Translations under genes and position numbers: made by a program
Notes under the pieces: model-generated
Databases searched by the model: none
The model's input: the letters and a program-made list of their open reading frames with translations, nothing else
Told to the model about the DNA's origin: nothing
Shown here: one piece after another, positions 26,820-34,605 of the stretch
Numbering within the stretch: position 1 is the stretch's first letter
How the letters are laid out: each line of letters begins with the position of its first letter
NCBI GenBank assembly: GCA_021372515.1
Contig: JAJFUG010000039.1
Coordinates: 6,871-70,870, forward strand
DNA length: 64,000 nt
Direction: 5' to 3'
From: a bacterium
GTDB lineage: Bacteria; Gemmatimonadota; Glassbacteria; GWA2-58-10

Positions 26820-27332
26820 CTAACCTCGACGGGAGTGCCGGTTGGAGGCCTCTTTCCGGATGAACTCCAGCAGGCGCTCGCGCAGCTTGCGGTCCCGCAG
26901 GGCCTCGGCCAGGAGCGAGGCCAGTTGCTCATCCAGCGAGACCGGCTCCCCCTGGTTGTCCGTGGTGCGGCGGGTAGGGGTCCGGGCCGGAGCGCAACTG
27001 TGCAGGGCCGCCTCGGACTCGGCCAGAAGGACAAGCAGACGGGCGGAGAAACGGTACAGGGTGTCGAGGCTGCCCCGGTCGATATGCTCCTGAAGCATGG
27101 GGATTTCTCCGCGCAGGATATACTCGGCGCGCACGCCGCTGCGCACCAGGGAGTCCAGCACCTCCGGCGCCAGGGATGGCTCCCGGCGGCGAAACGCTCC
27201 GCTCAGGCTGTCCGGAGCGAGCGCCAGCATGGACTCAAGCTCCTCGGGGCTCTGGCAGTAAAAGTGCCGCATCACCTCGAGCACACGGTCGAGAATGTCG
27301 GGCCAGGGCCGTTTCGTCTCTGCCTTGGACAT
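26820..27332 (-). CDS. Small CI-repressor-like helix-turn-helix protein
   Basis: The 170-residue protein has an N-terminal domain (about 12-78) that matches the CI-type pattern: DRVLEVMRHFYCQSPEELES, then an HTH, ending RSGVRAEYILRGE, like the LDWLLTG end of phage repressors. The middle is helical, and a basic/Ser-Thr linker (RTPTRRTTDN) leads to a C-terminal helix pair (about 125-165) that also resembles the far end of the convergent 370-residue protein. No catalytic motif is visible. It may be a paralogue or antagonist of its neighbour. Confidence 0.62.
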   Translation of the reverse strand: MSKAETKRPWPDILDRVLEVMRHFYCQSPEELESMLALAPDSLSGAFRRREPSLAPEVLDSLVRSGVRAEYILRGEIPMLQEHIDRGSLDTLYRFSARLLVLLAESEAALHSCAPARTPTRRTTDNQGEPVSLDEQLASLLAEALRDRKLRERLLEFIRKEASNRHSRRG

Positions 27333-27638
27333 GGCTTATCCCCCTTTGGTTGACGTGGCTCTATGGATTACCCAGGCGCGTGATCCGAGGCTGGACGGCG
27401 GCGTTCAGCATAGGCGCCGGGGCATTTGACGGTCTTCCTCCAACTCGACCCAGACTGCCCGTATACGCGGGTCAGGCTCTGTTCCGATCTGTGATGTTCC
27501 TGAATTCATGCATACTGCGACCGGCATTGCCAAGGTTTCCCGGCCCGGCGTAATACCGTGCATTCTCATATTCAATCCCTAAATCCCGCCGTCGAAAACG
27601 ACCTGCGGCGGCCGACAATTCGCACGGAGGTGGTCCGG
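27333..27638. other. 306-base intergenic region between divergent genes
   Basis: This region separates the CI-like gene (- strand) from the cytochrome operon (+ strand) and should hold both promoters. I found no -35/-10 pair near consensus, no -24/-12 element and no convincing gene. GGAGG at 27626-27630 is the ribosome site of the next gene. Confidence 0.5.
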
Positions 27639-28028
27639 ATGCGTAGTGTCTGGCTCAGACTGATCCTGCCCTTGTTGGTCCTCGGTGTCGTATCCTGCGG
27701 GGATAAGGTCGATCCGCTCTCCGCTCCGCCCCCGGACAACGGCGGAGGAGGCCCGGTCGGTGTGGTAAGCTACGAAGCCGATATCAGGCCGGTTTTCGAG
27801 GCGCACTGCACGCTCTGCCACGCCGTGGACAAGCAGGGGGATGCGCGCAACGGCGCGCCGGTGCAGGTCAATCTCGATTCCTACTCCGCTGCGGTCAGTG
27901 TGGCCCAGGCGGCCAACCTGCGGATACAGTCCGGCACCATGCCCCCCACTGGCGGGATACCACAGACCGAGCGCGCCCTGTTCCAGCAGTGGCTGGAGGA
28001 GGGAATGCCGGAAAAGGAGGCGCAATGA
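27639..28028 (+). CDS. Mono-haem c-type cytochrome lipoprotein
   Basis: Start 27639 has GGAGG 8 bases upstream and opens a lipoprotein signal (MRSVWLRLILPLLVLGVVSC, lipobox VVSC). The 129-residue product has one haem motif CTLCH (about 57-61) within ADIRPVFEAHCTLCHA, and a candidate axial Met in SGTMPP (about 102). This resembles the planctomycete-type cytochrome c domain (PSCyt1-like) often used as a small electron carrier or haem sensor. Its stop overlaps the next start (ATGA). It opens a four-gene redox operon. Confidence 0.9.
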   Translation: MRSVWLRLILPLLVLGVVSCGDKVDPLSAPPPDNGGGGPVGVVSYEADIRPVFEAHCTLCHAVDKQGDARNGAPVQVNLDSYSAAVSVAQAANLRIQSGTMPPTGGIPQTERALFQQWLEEGMPEKEAQ

Positions 28029-28936
28029 GAACGTCCGACTGCCTTCGCCGGGCGGTCCTGACGGCGGCGCTGGTTTCGGCCGGGCTATCCCCACTGTCCC
28101 TTAAAGCGCAACAGAGTGTCCGGCCCGACAGCACCGGCGTGGAGATCCTGGAGGCGACCGAGGTTACCAGCCTGGAACCGGGCCGGGATTATTTCTCCGA
28201 CAACTACGCCCGGGTCGAGCGAGCCCTGTCGGCGCCTTTCGCCCGGACACTGCGCCGTAACTCACTCCTGCTGGTGATCGACCACCGCACACGCCAGAGC
28301 CTGGATAATAATCCGTTCCGAGATTTCCTGGGTCTGGACGCCGGTGGCCTCAAGATCGGGTTGGGCCTGCGCTATGGGTTGCTTGACAACCTTGAATGCG
28401 GTCTATACCGTTTAAATGGAGTTTCTGAGATTTTCGATGTTTACGAATTTGATCTCAAATTCGCGCCTCTGCATCAGGGAAAAAACGGCCTGGACCTGGC
28501 CCTTCGCTCGGGCCTGACCTGGTTCGCCCAGCCGGGGATCGAGGACGCCGCGGGCGGGTTTTTCCAGGTGCTGGCGGACCGGACCTTTCTGGGCCGCCTG
28601 ACCCTGGGTGCTGGGATAATGTACCACAGCGAATCCTCGAACGAGGCGAAAAACGACCAGAGCACATCCTGGTCCGTTGCGGCCCCGTTGAGCGCGGAGT
28701 TGCGTCTTAATCGCTTGGTTGCCCTGGACCTGGAAAGCGTTACGCCCCTGGGCGGCTACCGCAGCCGCAACCCGCTGTTCAACGCCGGGGTGAAAATCAT
28801 CACCAACCGGCATACGTTCGCCCTGCTGGTGGGCAACGGCCGTTACCTCAGCGCGGATGGGCTGGTCTGCGGCACGCCCCGGCGGCTTGGGGATGCGATA
28901 ATCGGTTTCACCATCATCCGGGAATTCGATCTTTGA
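28025..28936 (+). CDS. DUF5777-like outer-membrane beta-barrel protein
   Basis: Start 28025 overlaps the cytochrome stop by four bases. A signal peptide (cleavage after LKA) precedes about 275 residues of beta-barrel-like sequence. Landmarks include LLLVIDHRTRQSLDNNPFRD and LKIGLGLRYGLLDNLECGLY, which fit the DUF5777 family seen in Bacteroidota and relatives beside haem and YceI-type genes. The end (FTIIREFDL) is not the classic terminal Phe. A role in moving a redox partner or small molecule through the outer membrane is possible; none is established here. Confidence 0.75.
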   Translation: MRTSDCLRRAVLTAALVSAGLSPLSLKAQQSVRPDSTGVEILEATEVTSLEPGRDYFSDNYARVERALSAPFARTLRRNSLLLVIDHRTRQSLDNNPFRDFLGLDAGGLKIGLGLRYGLLDNLECGLYRLNGVSEIFDVYEFDLKFAPLHQGKNGLDLALRSGLTWFAQPGIEDAAGGFFQVLADRTFLGRLTLGAGIMYHSESSNEAKNDQSTSWSVAAPLSAELRLNRLVALDLESVTPLGGYRSRNPLFNAGVKIITNRHTFALLVGNGRYLSADGLVCGTPRRLGDAIIGFTIIREFDL

Positions 28937-28967
28937 GTCCGGGCCAAACCGAAGGAGAGCTCCTCGC

Positions 28968-29366
28968 ATGACCAACCGTCGTGACTGCCTCAAAGCTCTG
29001 GCGGCTGTCCCGGCCCTGGTGGCCGGGCTGACCGGATCGCTGGCCGCGGCCAAGAAAATCTCGATCTCGCTGGACCTGGTGGAGCGGCTGAAAACCGTGG
29101 GCGGGTCGGCCTATCTGAAGGTCAAGGAACGGGAACTGCTTTTCATCCGGGACAGCGAGGAGACGGTCAAGGTGCTGGACCCGCTCTGCACACACAAAAA
29201 ATGCACGGTGGAGTACGACTCCGGCAGCCGGACCCTGGTCTGCCCCTGCCACGGCTCGCAGTACGCGCTGAGCGGCAAGGTGCTCAAAGGCCCGTCTAAA
29301 GCGGACCTGACAAGCTACGAGGCCACGCTCGCGGATGGACGGATAACGATCAGCCTGGAGGATTGA
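28968..29366 (+). CDS. Small exported Rieske [2Fe-2S] protein
   Basis: The 132-residue protein has a twin-arginine-type leader (TNRRDCLKALAAVPALVAGL), then a Rieske fold with CTHKKC (about 74-79) and CPCHGS (about 92-97) supplying the cluster ligands. It begins after GGAGAG, 31 bases past the barrel gene. Unlike the Rieske protein at 9419, no cytochrome b is encoded beside it, so it is probably a soluble or lightly anchored carrier serving the mono-haem cytochrome and the DUF2231 protein. Confidence 0.92.
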   Translation: MTNRRDCLKALAAVPALVAGLTGSLAAAKKISISLDLVERLKTVGGSAYLKVKERELLFIRDSEETVKVLDPLCTHKKCTVEYDSGSRTLVCPCHGSQYALSGKVLKGPSKADLTSYEATLADGRITISLED

Positions 29367-29369
29367 GCC

Positions 29370-29999
29370 ATGCCTGGACGCTTGCCGGTGCTTCTCGCCC
29401 TGCTGGCAGTCTCCGCGTTCCTGTTCCCAGATAGGCTCCCGGCCCAGGGCGCAGCTCCAGACAGCATAAAAGTGTCGGCGCAGGATACCTCCGCGGTCGA
29501 AAGTCTCGATTCAGTGGAACAGATCATTCCACAGCAGAGCGGCCCCGCCGAGTCAGGCAGCCCAGCCCTGCGCGGCCTGGGGCACCTCCACCCCATCCTG
29601 ATCCATTTTCCGATCGCCTGGCTGGTCCTGACCGCCCTGTACGAGCTGACAGTCGCCCTGGGGGGTTGGAAACGTTCGCGGGGGGCGCCGCTCTGGCTCC
29701 TGGGCCTGACCCTGGCCGGTTTCCTGCCCGCGCTGGGCAGCGGCCTGGCCAACGCCGCCGGGCAGGTGGGGGTGGATGCCGCCACCGCGGAACTGATCGA
29801 GGACCACCGCAGCCTGATGTTCGTCTCGGCGGGGCTCCTCACGGCGGCCCTGGTGCTCGGCCTGCTGCAGCGGTCTCGTGCGGGGCGTGGTCTGAAGGTG
29901 CTGCGCCTGTTACTCGTTATGGCGGCGGCGGTCTGCGTGGGGATCGGGGCGCATATGGGCGGAGAGCTGGTTTACGGCGAGAGCTATTTCCCGTTCTGA
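29370..29999 (+). CDS. DUF2231 membrane protein
   Basis: The 209-residue protein has a signal-like N-terminus, a Ser/Asp-rich linker (about 30-65), and four hydrophobic segments. The DUF2231 hallmarks are present: GHLHPILIHFPIAWLVLT and a final GAHMGGELVYG. His residues at both ends suggest haem binding in the membrane, as proposed for this family. It begins 3 bases after the Rieske gene and ends the operon. It may connect the periplasmic carriers to the quinone pool; this is inference. Confidence 0.85.
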   Translation: MPGRLPVLLALLAVSAFLFPDRLPAQGAAPDSIKVSAQDTSAVESLDSVEQIIPQQSGPAESGSPALRGLGHLHPILIHFPIAWLVLTALYELTVALGGWKRSRGAPLWLLGLTLAGFLPALGSGLANAAGQVGVDAATAELIEDHRSLMFVSAGLLTAALVLGLLQRSRAGRGLKVLRLLLVMAAAVCVGIGAHMGGELVYGESYFPF

Positions 30000-30003
30000 G
30001 CAC

Positions 30004-30044
30004 AAAATAAAAAGGCTCCGTTTCGCCTGGCAGCAAACGGAGCC
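30004..30044 (-). terminator. Intrinsic terminator of the candidate small RNA
   Basis: GGCTCCGTTT (30014-30023) and AAACGGAGCC (30035-30044) form a perfect 10-bp stem with an 11-base loop. On the - strand it is followed by TTTTTATTTT. On the + strand no T-run follows, so it points toward a - strand transcript rather than the upstream DUF2231 operon. Confidence 0.8.
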
Positions 30045-30129
30045 TCGAGCCGACAATCCATCCGGCCCCCCACCGGAGTGCGACAACAGTCTCGCCGGAC
30101 TGTCGGCATCATCTTCGTTGAACGCACGC
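30004..30129 (-). ncRNA. Candidate sigma-54-dependent small RNA (about 125 nt)
   Basis: A near-perfect -24/-12 promoter on the - strand (30140-30155) would start transcription near 30129. No open reading frame of note follows. The predicted transcript folds into two elements. The first is a long stem in which GCCGACA (30107-30101) pairs with TGTCGGC (30055-30049) and an inner TCCGG pairs with CCGGA. The second is a perfect 10-bp terminator hairpin (30014-30044) followed by TTTTTATTTT. A short unstructured 5' leader precedes them. It lies convergent to the Rieske/DUF2231 operon, whose stop is at 29999. The existence of the RNA is inferred from promoter, structure and terminator only. Confidence 0.55.
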
Positions 30130-30139
30130 CCGGAAGAAA

Positions 30140-30155
30140 AGCAAAGGGTGTGCCA
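30140..30155 (-). promoter_or_regulatory. Near-perfect sigma-54 promoter
   Basis: On the - strand the sequence TGGCACACCCTTTGCT matches TGGCAC-N5-TTGCW exactly. It points toward the structured 30004-30129 segment. A weak inverted repeat, TGTCCC/GGGACA (30217-30222 and 30249-30254), lies 60-115 bases upstream and could be an activator site. Confidence 0.68.
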
Positions 30156-30296
30156 GTTTCTTTGTTCCAGTCTGGAGGCTTGAAAATCAAGGCTTAGGAC
30201 GATTTATCTCAACGGTTGTCCCGGAAAAGCGCCTTAATTTTGTTACCAGGGACAGAACAGCGTTACCCTCGGGGTATCACTCGCAAGGTTCATGGC

Positions 30297-30329
30297 AATA
30301 AAAAACGGATGGACCATCCGGTCCATCCG
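30297..30329 (-). terminator. Intrinsic terminator of tRNA-Ser
   Basis: CGGATGGACC and GGTCCATCCG form a perfect 10-bp stem with a 4-base loop, followed on the - strand by TTTTTTA. It starts 7 bases beyond the tRNA 3' end. Confidence 0.88.
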
Positions 30330-30335
30330 CATATC

Positions 30336-30426
<91 letters not shown>

Positions 30427-30521
30427 GTTCAAGCTCGTAAGTCGTTCGGGCTAAACTAACTCAACGCTCATTCACTGTCAAGCTTTTTAGCCGGCAAGGC
30501 GCGTTCGGCGCGCCCCGCAGC

Positions 30522-30839
30522 TCACTGCGAATCCTTCTCCGTGTCCCCCTCGTCCAACCTCCGTCCGACCAGGTCGATGTCGATCGGGTTGATCCCGACG
30601 CTGTGGGCCAGGTACTCCTCGATGTAATCGAGGATATCGCCGAGTGTGTTCCACTTGCCCCACTCCTGGTCCGGGACCAGGACCTTGAAAAGCTCCTCCA
30701 ACTCCATCAGGCAAGCGGTCAGGCGCACTGAATCCAGGCCGAGCGCCTGGATCGACGTGCCTGTGCCGATAGTTTCCAGGCGGCAGCGGTTCTGCCGCAA
30801 CAGGGAGACAAGGCCTGAGAACATTTCATCACGAGTCAT
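30522..30839 (-). CDS. Acyl-carrier-protein-like protein
   Basis: The 105-residue protein starts after GGGAGAAAAA. It has the carrier-protein helix around GLDSVRLTACLMELEE, in which Ser37 of the DSV motif would carry the phosphopantetheine arm. A second helix region (LGDILDYIEEYL) and an acidic, probably flexible C-terminal tail of about 25 residues follow. It lies 14 bases downstream of the Gfo/Idh/MocA gene on the same strand. It is not next to fatty-acid genes, so it is probably a specialised carrier for a small pathway rather than the housekeeping AcpP. Confidence 0.82.
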   Translation of the reverse strand: MTRDEMFSGLVSLLRQNRCRLETIGTGTSIQALGLDSVRLTACLMELEELFKVLVPDQEWGKWNTLGDILDYIEEYLAHSVGINPIDIDLVGRRLDEGDTEKDSQ

Positions 30840-30853
30840 TTTTTCTCCCGCTC

Positions 30854-31771
30854 TCAGAGCAGATGGACCGGCGCACCGTCGCGCGCCTGGCTCAGCGCCC
30901 CGGCCTCGATCACACGGATGACCTGCAGGGCCTCCTCGTAGGGGACGACCGGCACGCCGGTCTCGAACGATTGTAGCACGGCCTTGACCATCGGCAGGTA
31001 GCTGTTGGAGGTGATGGCGATCACATCCTGGCCTTTCGTGCCGGTCACAGTGACCGAGTAGGCATGCCCCTCCCAGGCGTGGATCAGCCCGCTGGCCCCG
31101 TCGGCGAACTCCAGCACCAGGATGTGGCGGCGGGTGCCGCTGCCCAGGTTGCGCACACTCAGCACCGGCTCCCCTCCCGTGACCATCGACATGATCTCGA
31201 TCCCGTGCACGGCGTAGCGTGCCAGGTCCTGGTAGCAGGGCGCGCAGACCGTGATGATGCCCGGCTTGCCTATCCGCTCGGCCATCCGGCCGCGCAGCGC
31301 GATCAGGGCCGGGTCGAAGCGCGTGCTGCTGCAGTGCGACAGTACGGCGCCGTTTTCCAGGGCTGTGTCGATCATCACCCGCGCGTCCTCGGCCGAGGCG
31401 GCCAGCGGCTTGTCCACGAACACGGGCTTGCCCCGGGTCAGGAACGCCAGGGCCTGCTCGCGGTGGTATTCGCCCCACATGTCGCAGACAAACGCCCCCT
31501 CCGTGGCTGCGGCCGCCTCCTCGAGGCTGTCGGTCACGGTCGGCACGCGGGTGGCCTCGGCCACCTTGGCCGCAAACTCCCGGTCCCGGCTCCAGGCGTG
31601 GGTGAACCGCCAGTTGTCGCCCACCGAGCCCGGCCAGTCGCCCGCCGGGAACAGGCCGTGGGTCCAGCCCGGCGAGTTGCGCACGAACGCTTCCCGGTCG
31701 CCGCCGTTGACCAGGGCGCTTAATATGAACGGATGCGAATTGTTCAAGCCTACCAGGGCCAGATTTTTCAC
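30854..31771 (-). CDS. Gfo/Idh/MocA-family NAD(P)-dependent oxidoreductase
   Basis: The 305-residue protein starts at GTG after AGGAG. The N-terminus is a Rossmann-like strand (MKNLALVGLNNSHP), though the usual GxGxxG is altered. The family signature KPVFVDKPLA (about 115-125) and a central YAVHGIEIM (candidate catalytic His) are present. These enzymes oxidise or epimerise sugars and cyclitols. The altered nucleotide motif may mean relaxed cofactor use or a dehydratase-like relative. The neighbouring carrier-like protein is an unusual partner and hints at a small modification pathway. Confidence 0.85.
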   Translation of the reverse strand: MKNLALVGLNNSHPFILSALVNGGDREAFVRNSPGWTHGLFPAGDWPGSVGDNWRFTHAWSRDREFAAKVAEATRVPTVTDSLEEAAAATEGAFVCDMWGEYHREQALAFLTRGKPVFVDKPLAASAEDARVMIDTALENGAVLSHCSSTRFDPALIALRGRMAERIGKPGIITVCAPCYQDLARYAVHGIEIMSMVTGGEPVLSVRNLGSGTRRHILVLEFADGASGLIHAWEGHAYSVTVTGTKGQDVIAITSNSYLPMVKAVLQSFETGVPVVPYEEALQVIRVIEAGALSQARDGAPVHLL

Positions 31772-31967
31772 TGTTTCTCCTGTTATCTGCAGGGTTGGTC
31801 ATTCCTCAGGAAAGGCGAGTTTAATTTGTGGCTGAAGGACTGGATTTTCAAGTCTTTTTGGCATACTTATATCTTGTCGGCCCGTGAGTGAACGATTAGT
31901 TTATTTTCCACCCGGCTGAGGCCCGGCGCGAGGCGCGAAGGGTGCAGCCCCGTGACAAGGGGGTCCG

Positions 31968-33152
31968 GTGAAAGTCCACGAATACCAGGCCAAACAGATA
32001 CTTAGCCGCTTCGGAGTGCCGGCGCCCGAGGGTGAGGTTTGCGCCGGAGCGGATGAAGTGCGTCCCGTGGCCGAGCGCCTGGCCGCAGGCGGCGGCAAGC
32101 TGGTGGTCAAGGCCCAGATCCACGCCGGCGGGCGCGGCAAAGGCGGCGGGATCAAGGTGGCTTCCAGCCCCGAGGAGGCCGCGCAGCTCGCCGCGGTCAT
32201 GCTCGGCTCGACTCTGGTCACACCCCAGACCGGACCGTCGGGGCGGCGCGTGGGACGGGTGTTGATCGAGCAGGGCGTGGATATCGCCCGTGAGCTGTAC
32301 GCGGGCATCCTCCTCGACCGCGCGTGCGTGCAGGATGTGTTCATGGTCAGCACCGAGGGCGGGATGGAGATCGAGCAGGTCGCCGCCGCCACACCCGAAA
32401 AAATCCACAAGGTCTGGATCGACCCGCTCACGGGGATGTCGGCCTACCAGGCGCGCGAGCTGGCCTATGCCCTGGGCCTGGAGACGTCGCTGGTCAAGGC
32501 CGCCGTGCCGGTGCTGCTGAACCTCTACGCGGCCTACCGGGCCACCGAGGCCAGCCTGGCCGAGATCAACCCCCTGGTGGTCACAGCCGGCGGACAGGTG
32601 CTGGCCCTGGACGCCAAGATGAATTTCGACGACAACGCCCTGTTCCGTCACAAGGACATCGCCGAGTTGCGCGACCCCGAGGAGGAGGATCCCCTGGAGC
32701 GCGAGGCCGCCGCGTTCGGGCTCAACTACATCAAACTGGACGGCAACGTGGGCTGCATGGTCAACGGCGCGGGCCTGGCCATGGCCACGATGGACATAAT
32801 CAAGCAGGCGGGCGGCGAACCCGCCAATTTCCTGGATGTAGGCGGCGGGGCCAATGTTGAGACAGTCGGCAACGGGTTCCGGATCATCTGCCGCGACCCG
32901 CATGTCGGCGCCGTGCTGATCAACATCTTCGGCGGCATCGTGCGCTGCGACCGCGTGGCCCGCGGGGTGGTCGAGGCGATCGGCGCAAGTGGAGTCAAAG
33001 TCCCCGTAGTGGTGCGCCTTCAGGGCACCAACGCCGCCGAGGGACGCAAGATAATCGAGGAAGCCGCCCTGGGGTTCCGTTCGGCCGAGACCCTGCAGGA
33101 GGCCGCGGCCCTGGCAGTTGCGGCCGCCTCCGGGAAAGGGGGCGCCCGATGA
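31968..33152 (+). CDS. sucC: Succinyl-CoA synthetase beta subunit (ADP-forming type)
   Basis: The 394-residue protein starts at GTG after a weak AGGGGG-type ribosome site. The N-terminal ATP-grasp domain begins [21 protein letters not shown], with the lysine/glycine-rich nucleotide loop [18 protein letters not shown]. The C-terminal domain has the phosphate-binding [16 protein letters not shown] segment. It forms a complex with the SucD subunit whose start overlaps its stop. The enzyme makes ATP or GTP from succinyl-CoA in the TCA cycle. Length is normal. Confidence 0.97.
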   Translation: MKVHEYQAKQILSRFGVPAPEGEVCAGADEVRPVAERLAAGGGKLVVKAQIHAGGRGKGGGIKVASSPEEAAQLAAVMLGSTLVTPQTGPSGRRVGRVLIEQGVDIARELYAGILLDRACVQDVFMVSTEGGMEIEQVAAATPEKIHKVWIDPLTGMSAYQARELAYALGLETSLVKAAVPVLLNLYAAYRATEASLAEINPLVVTAGGQVLALDAKMNFDDNALFRHKDIAELRDPEEEDPLEREAAAFGLNYIKLDGNVGCMVNGAGLAMATMDIIKQAGGEPANFLDVGGGANVETVGNGFRIICRDPHVGAVLINIFGGIVRCDRVARGVVEAIGASGVKVPVVVRLQGTNAAEGRKIIEEAALGFRSAETLQEAAALAVAAASGKGGAR

Positions 33153-34027
33153 GCATCCTCGTCTCGCGCGATACGCGTCTGGTTGTCCAGGGAATCACCG
33201 GCGGCGAGGGCAGTTTCCACACCCGCCAGATGCTGGAGTATGGAACCAACGTAGTGGCCGGGGTCACTCCCGGCAAGGGTGGCGAAAGGTTCGAGGGCCA
33301 GGTGCCGGTGTTCGACACCGTGAACCAGGCCGTGCGCGCCACCGGGGCCAACGCCGCGGTGATTTTCGTCCCGGCAGCTTTTGCCGCGGATGCCGCCCTG
33401 GAGGCCATAGACTCCGGCCTGCCCCTGGTGGTGATAATCACCGAGGGCATCCCCACCGCGGACATGATCCGGGTGCGTCGCTTCGCAATCGAGCGCGGCG
33501 CGCGCCTTATCGGCCCCAACTGCCCGGGAGTGATCACCCCCGGCCAGTGCAAGATCGGGATCATGCCCGGTTTCATCCACTGCCCGGGCCACGTGGGCGT
33601 GATCTCGCGCAGCGGCACTCTCACCTACGAGGCGGTCTGGCAGCTCAGCGAGCTGGGAATCGGCCAGAGCACCTGCCTGGGGATCGGCGGCGACCCGGTG
33701 ATCGGCACCACGCACCTGGAGGCGCTCAAGCTGTTCAACGCCGACCCGGACACCGAGGCGGTCCTTCTGATCGGCGAGATCGGCGGCACGGCCGAGGAGG
33801 AGGCCGCCCTGTACGCCAAGGCGCAGATGTCCAAGCCGGTGGCCGCTTTTATCGCCGGGCGCACCGCCCCGCCGGGACGGCGCATGGGCCATGCCGGGGC
33901 GATAATCACCGGCGGGCGCGGCACAGCGGCGAGCAAGATTGAGGCGTTGCGCGCGGCCGGGGTGACAGTGGCCGAGAGCCCGGCCGAGATCGGCCGGACA
34001 GTGGAGCAGGTGCTCAGGAAAGGTTAG
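33149..34027 (+). CDS. sucD: Succinyl-CoA synthetase alpha subunit
   Basis: The start overlaps the sucC stop (ATGA). The 292-residue protein has the CoA-binding Rossmann domain ([21 protein letters not shown]), the CoA/ligase segment [20 protein letters not shown], and the phosphohistidine motif GHAGAI (about 249-254). It accepts phosphate from succinyl-phosphate and passes it to the nucleotide on SucC. No other TCA genes are adjacent; ndk follows and could equilibrate the nucleotide made. Confidence 0.97.
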   Translation: MSILVSRDTRLVVQGITGGEGSFHTRQMLEYGTNVVAGVTPGKGGERFEGQVPVFDTVNQAVRATGANAAVIFVPAAFAADAALEAIDSGLPLVVIITEGIPTADMIRVRRFAIERGARLIGPNCPGVITPGQCKIGIMPGFIHCPGHVGVISRSGTLTYEAVWQLSELGIGQSTCLGIGGDPVIGTTHLEALKLFNADPDTEAVLLIGEIGGTAEEEAALYAKAQMSKPVAAFIAGRTAPPGRRMGHAGAIITGGRGTAASKIEALRAAGVTVAESPAEIGRTVEQVLRKG

Positions 34028-34070
34028 GCGCACAGGCTTCAGCCCCAATATATTCTTCATTGGTAACATA

Positions 34071-34094
34071 GGGCACGGCACGCCGTCCCCCTAC
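34071..34094. repeat. Palindromic GGGGCACGG-type dispersed repeat (degenerate copy)
   Basis: GGGCACGGCACGCCGTCCCC followed by CTAC is a diverged copy of the element that is perfect at 62523-62550. It lies between sucD and ndk and could form a hairpin in the transcript. Confidence 0.65.
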
Positions 34095-34152
34095 GTGAAC
34101 TGTGCACATAATTTCGACATATGGTTTTCAGAGCGGCGTAAAAGGAGAGAGC

Positions 34153-34605
34153 GTGAAAGAACTGACCCTGACCATCATCAAGCCGGATGCCATGCGCGGC
34201 AACCTGGCCGGTAAGATTCTCGCCCACCTGGAGGCCGCCGGTTTCGAGCTGCGCGCCGCCCGGATGCTGCGCCTGAATCCAGACACAGCCGGCGGGTTCT
34301 ACGCCGAGCACAAAGGCAAGCCGTTCTATGAGCCGCTGGTCGAGTTCATGACCTCCGGGCCGGTGCTCGTGGCCGCCCTGGAGCGTGAGAATGCCGTGGC
34401 CGAGCTGCGCCGGGTGATCGGCGCCACCGACCCGACCCAGGCCGAGCCGGGCACAGTGCGCAAGCTCTACGCCGCCAGCAAGAGTTTCAACGCGATCCAC
34501 GCCTCCGACTCGCCGCAATCGGCCGCGCGCGAGCTGGCCTATTTCTTCGGCCGCGCCGAGCTGACCGACAACAACCGTCCCGGCAATATGGAGCAAGCCA
34601 GTTGA
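34153..34605 (+). CDS. ndk: Nucleoside diphosphate kinase
   Basis: A GTG at 34153 with AAAGGAGAG upstream gives a 150-residue product beginning VKELTLTIIKPDAMRGN; an ATG at 34102 would add an unlikely leader. Family landmarks include KPDA, YAEHKGKPFYEPLVEFMTSG and the active-site segment NAIHASDS (catalytic His about 117). It exchanges terminal phosphates between nucleotides through a phosphohistidine. The stop overlaps the thiL start (TTGA). Confidence 0.96.
   Translation: MKELTLTIIKPDAMRGNLAGKILAHLEAAGFELRAARMLRLNPDTAGGFYAEHKGKPFYEPLVEFMTSGPVLVAALERENAVAELRRVIGATDPTQAEPGTVRKLYAASKSFNAIHASDSPQSAARELAYFFGRAELTDNNRPGNMEQAS

Noticed and set aside
25202-27332. The CI-like and excisionase-like genes as a prophage
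   Set aside because: No integrase, terminase, capsid or lysis gene lies nearby, and flanking genes are ordinary chromosomal ones.
29984-30190. Small - strand frame overlapping the candidate small RNA
   Set aside because: Its start lies upstream of the sigma-54 promoter and no ribosome site precedes it. RNA structure explains the region better.
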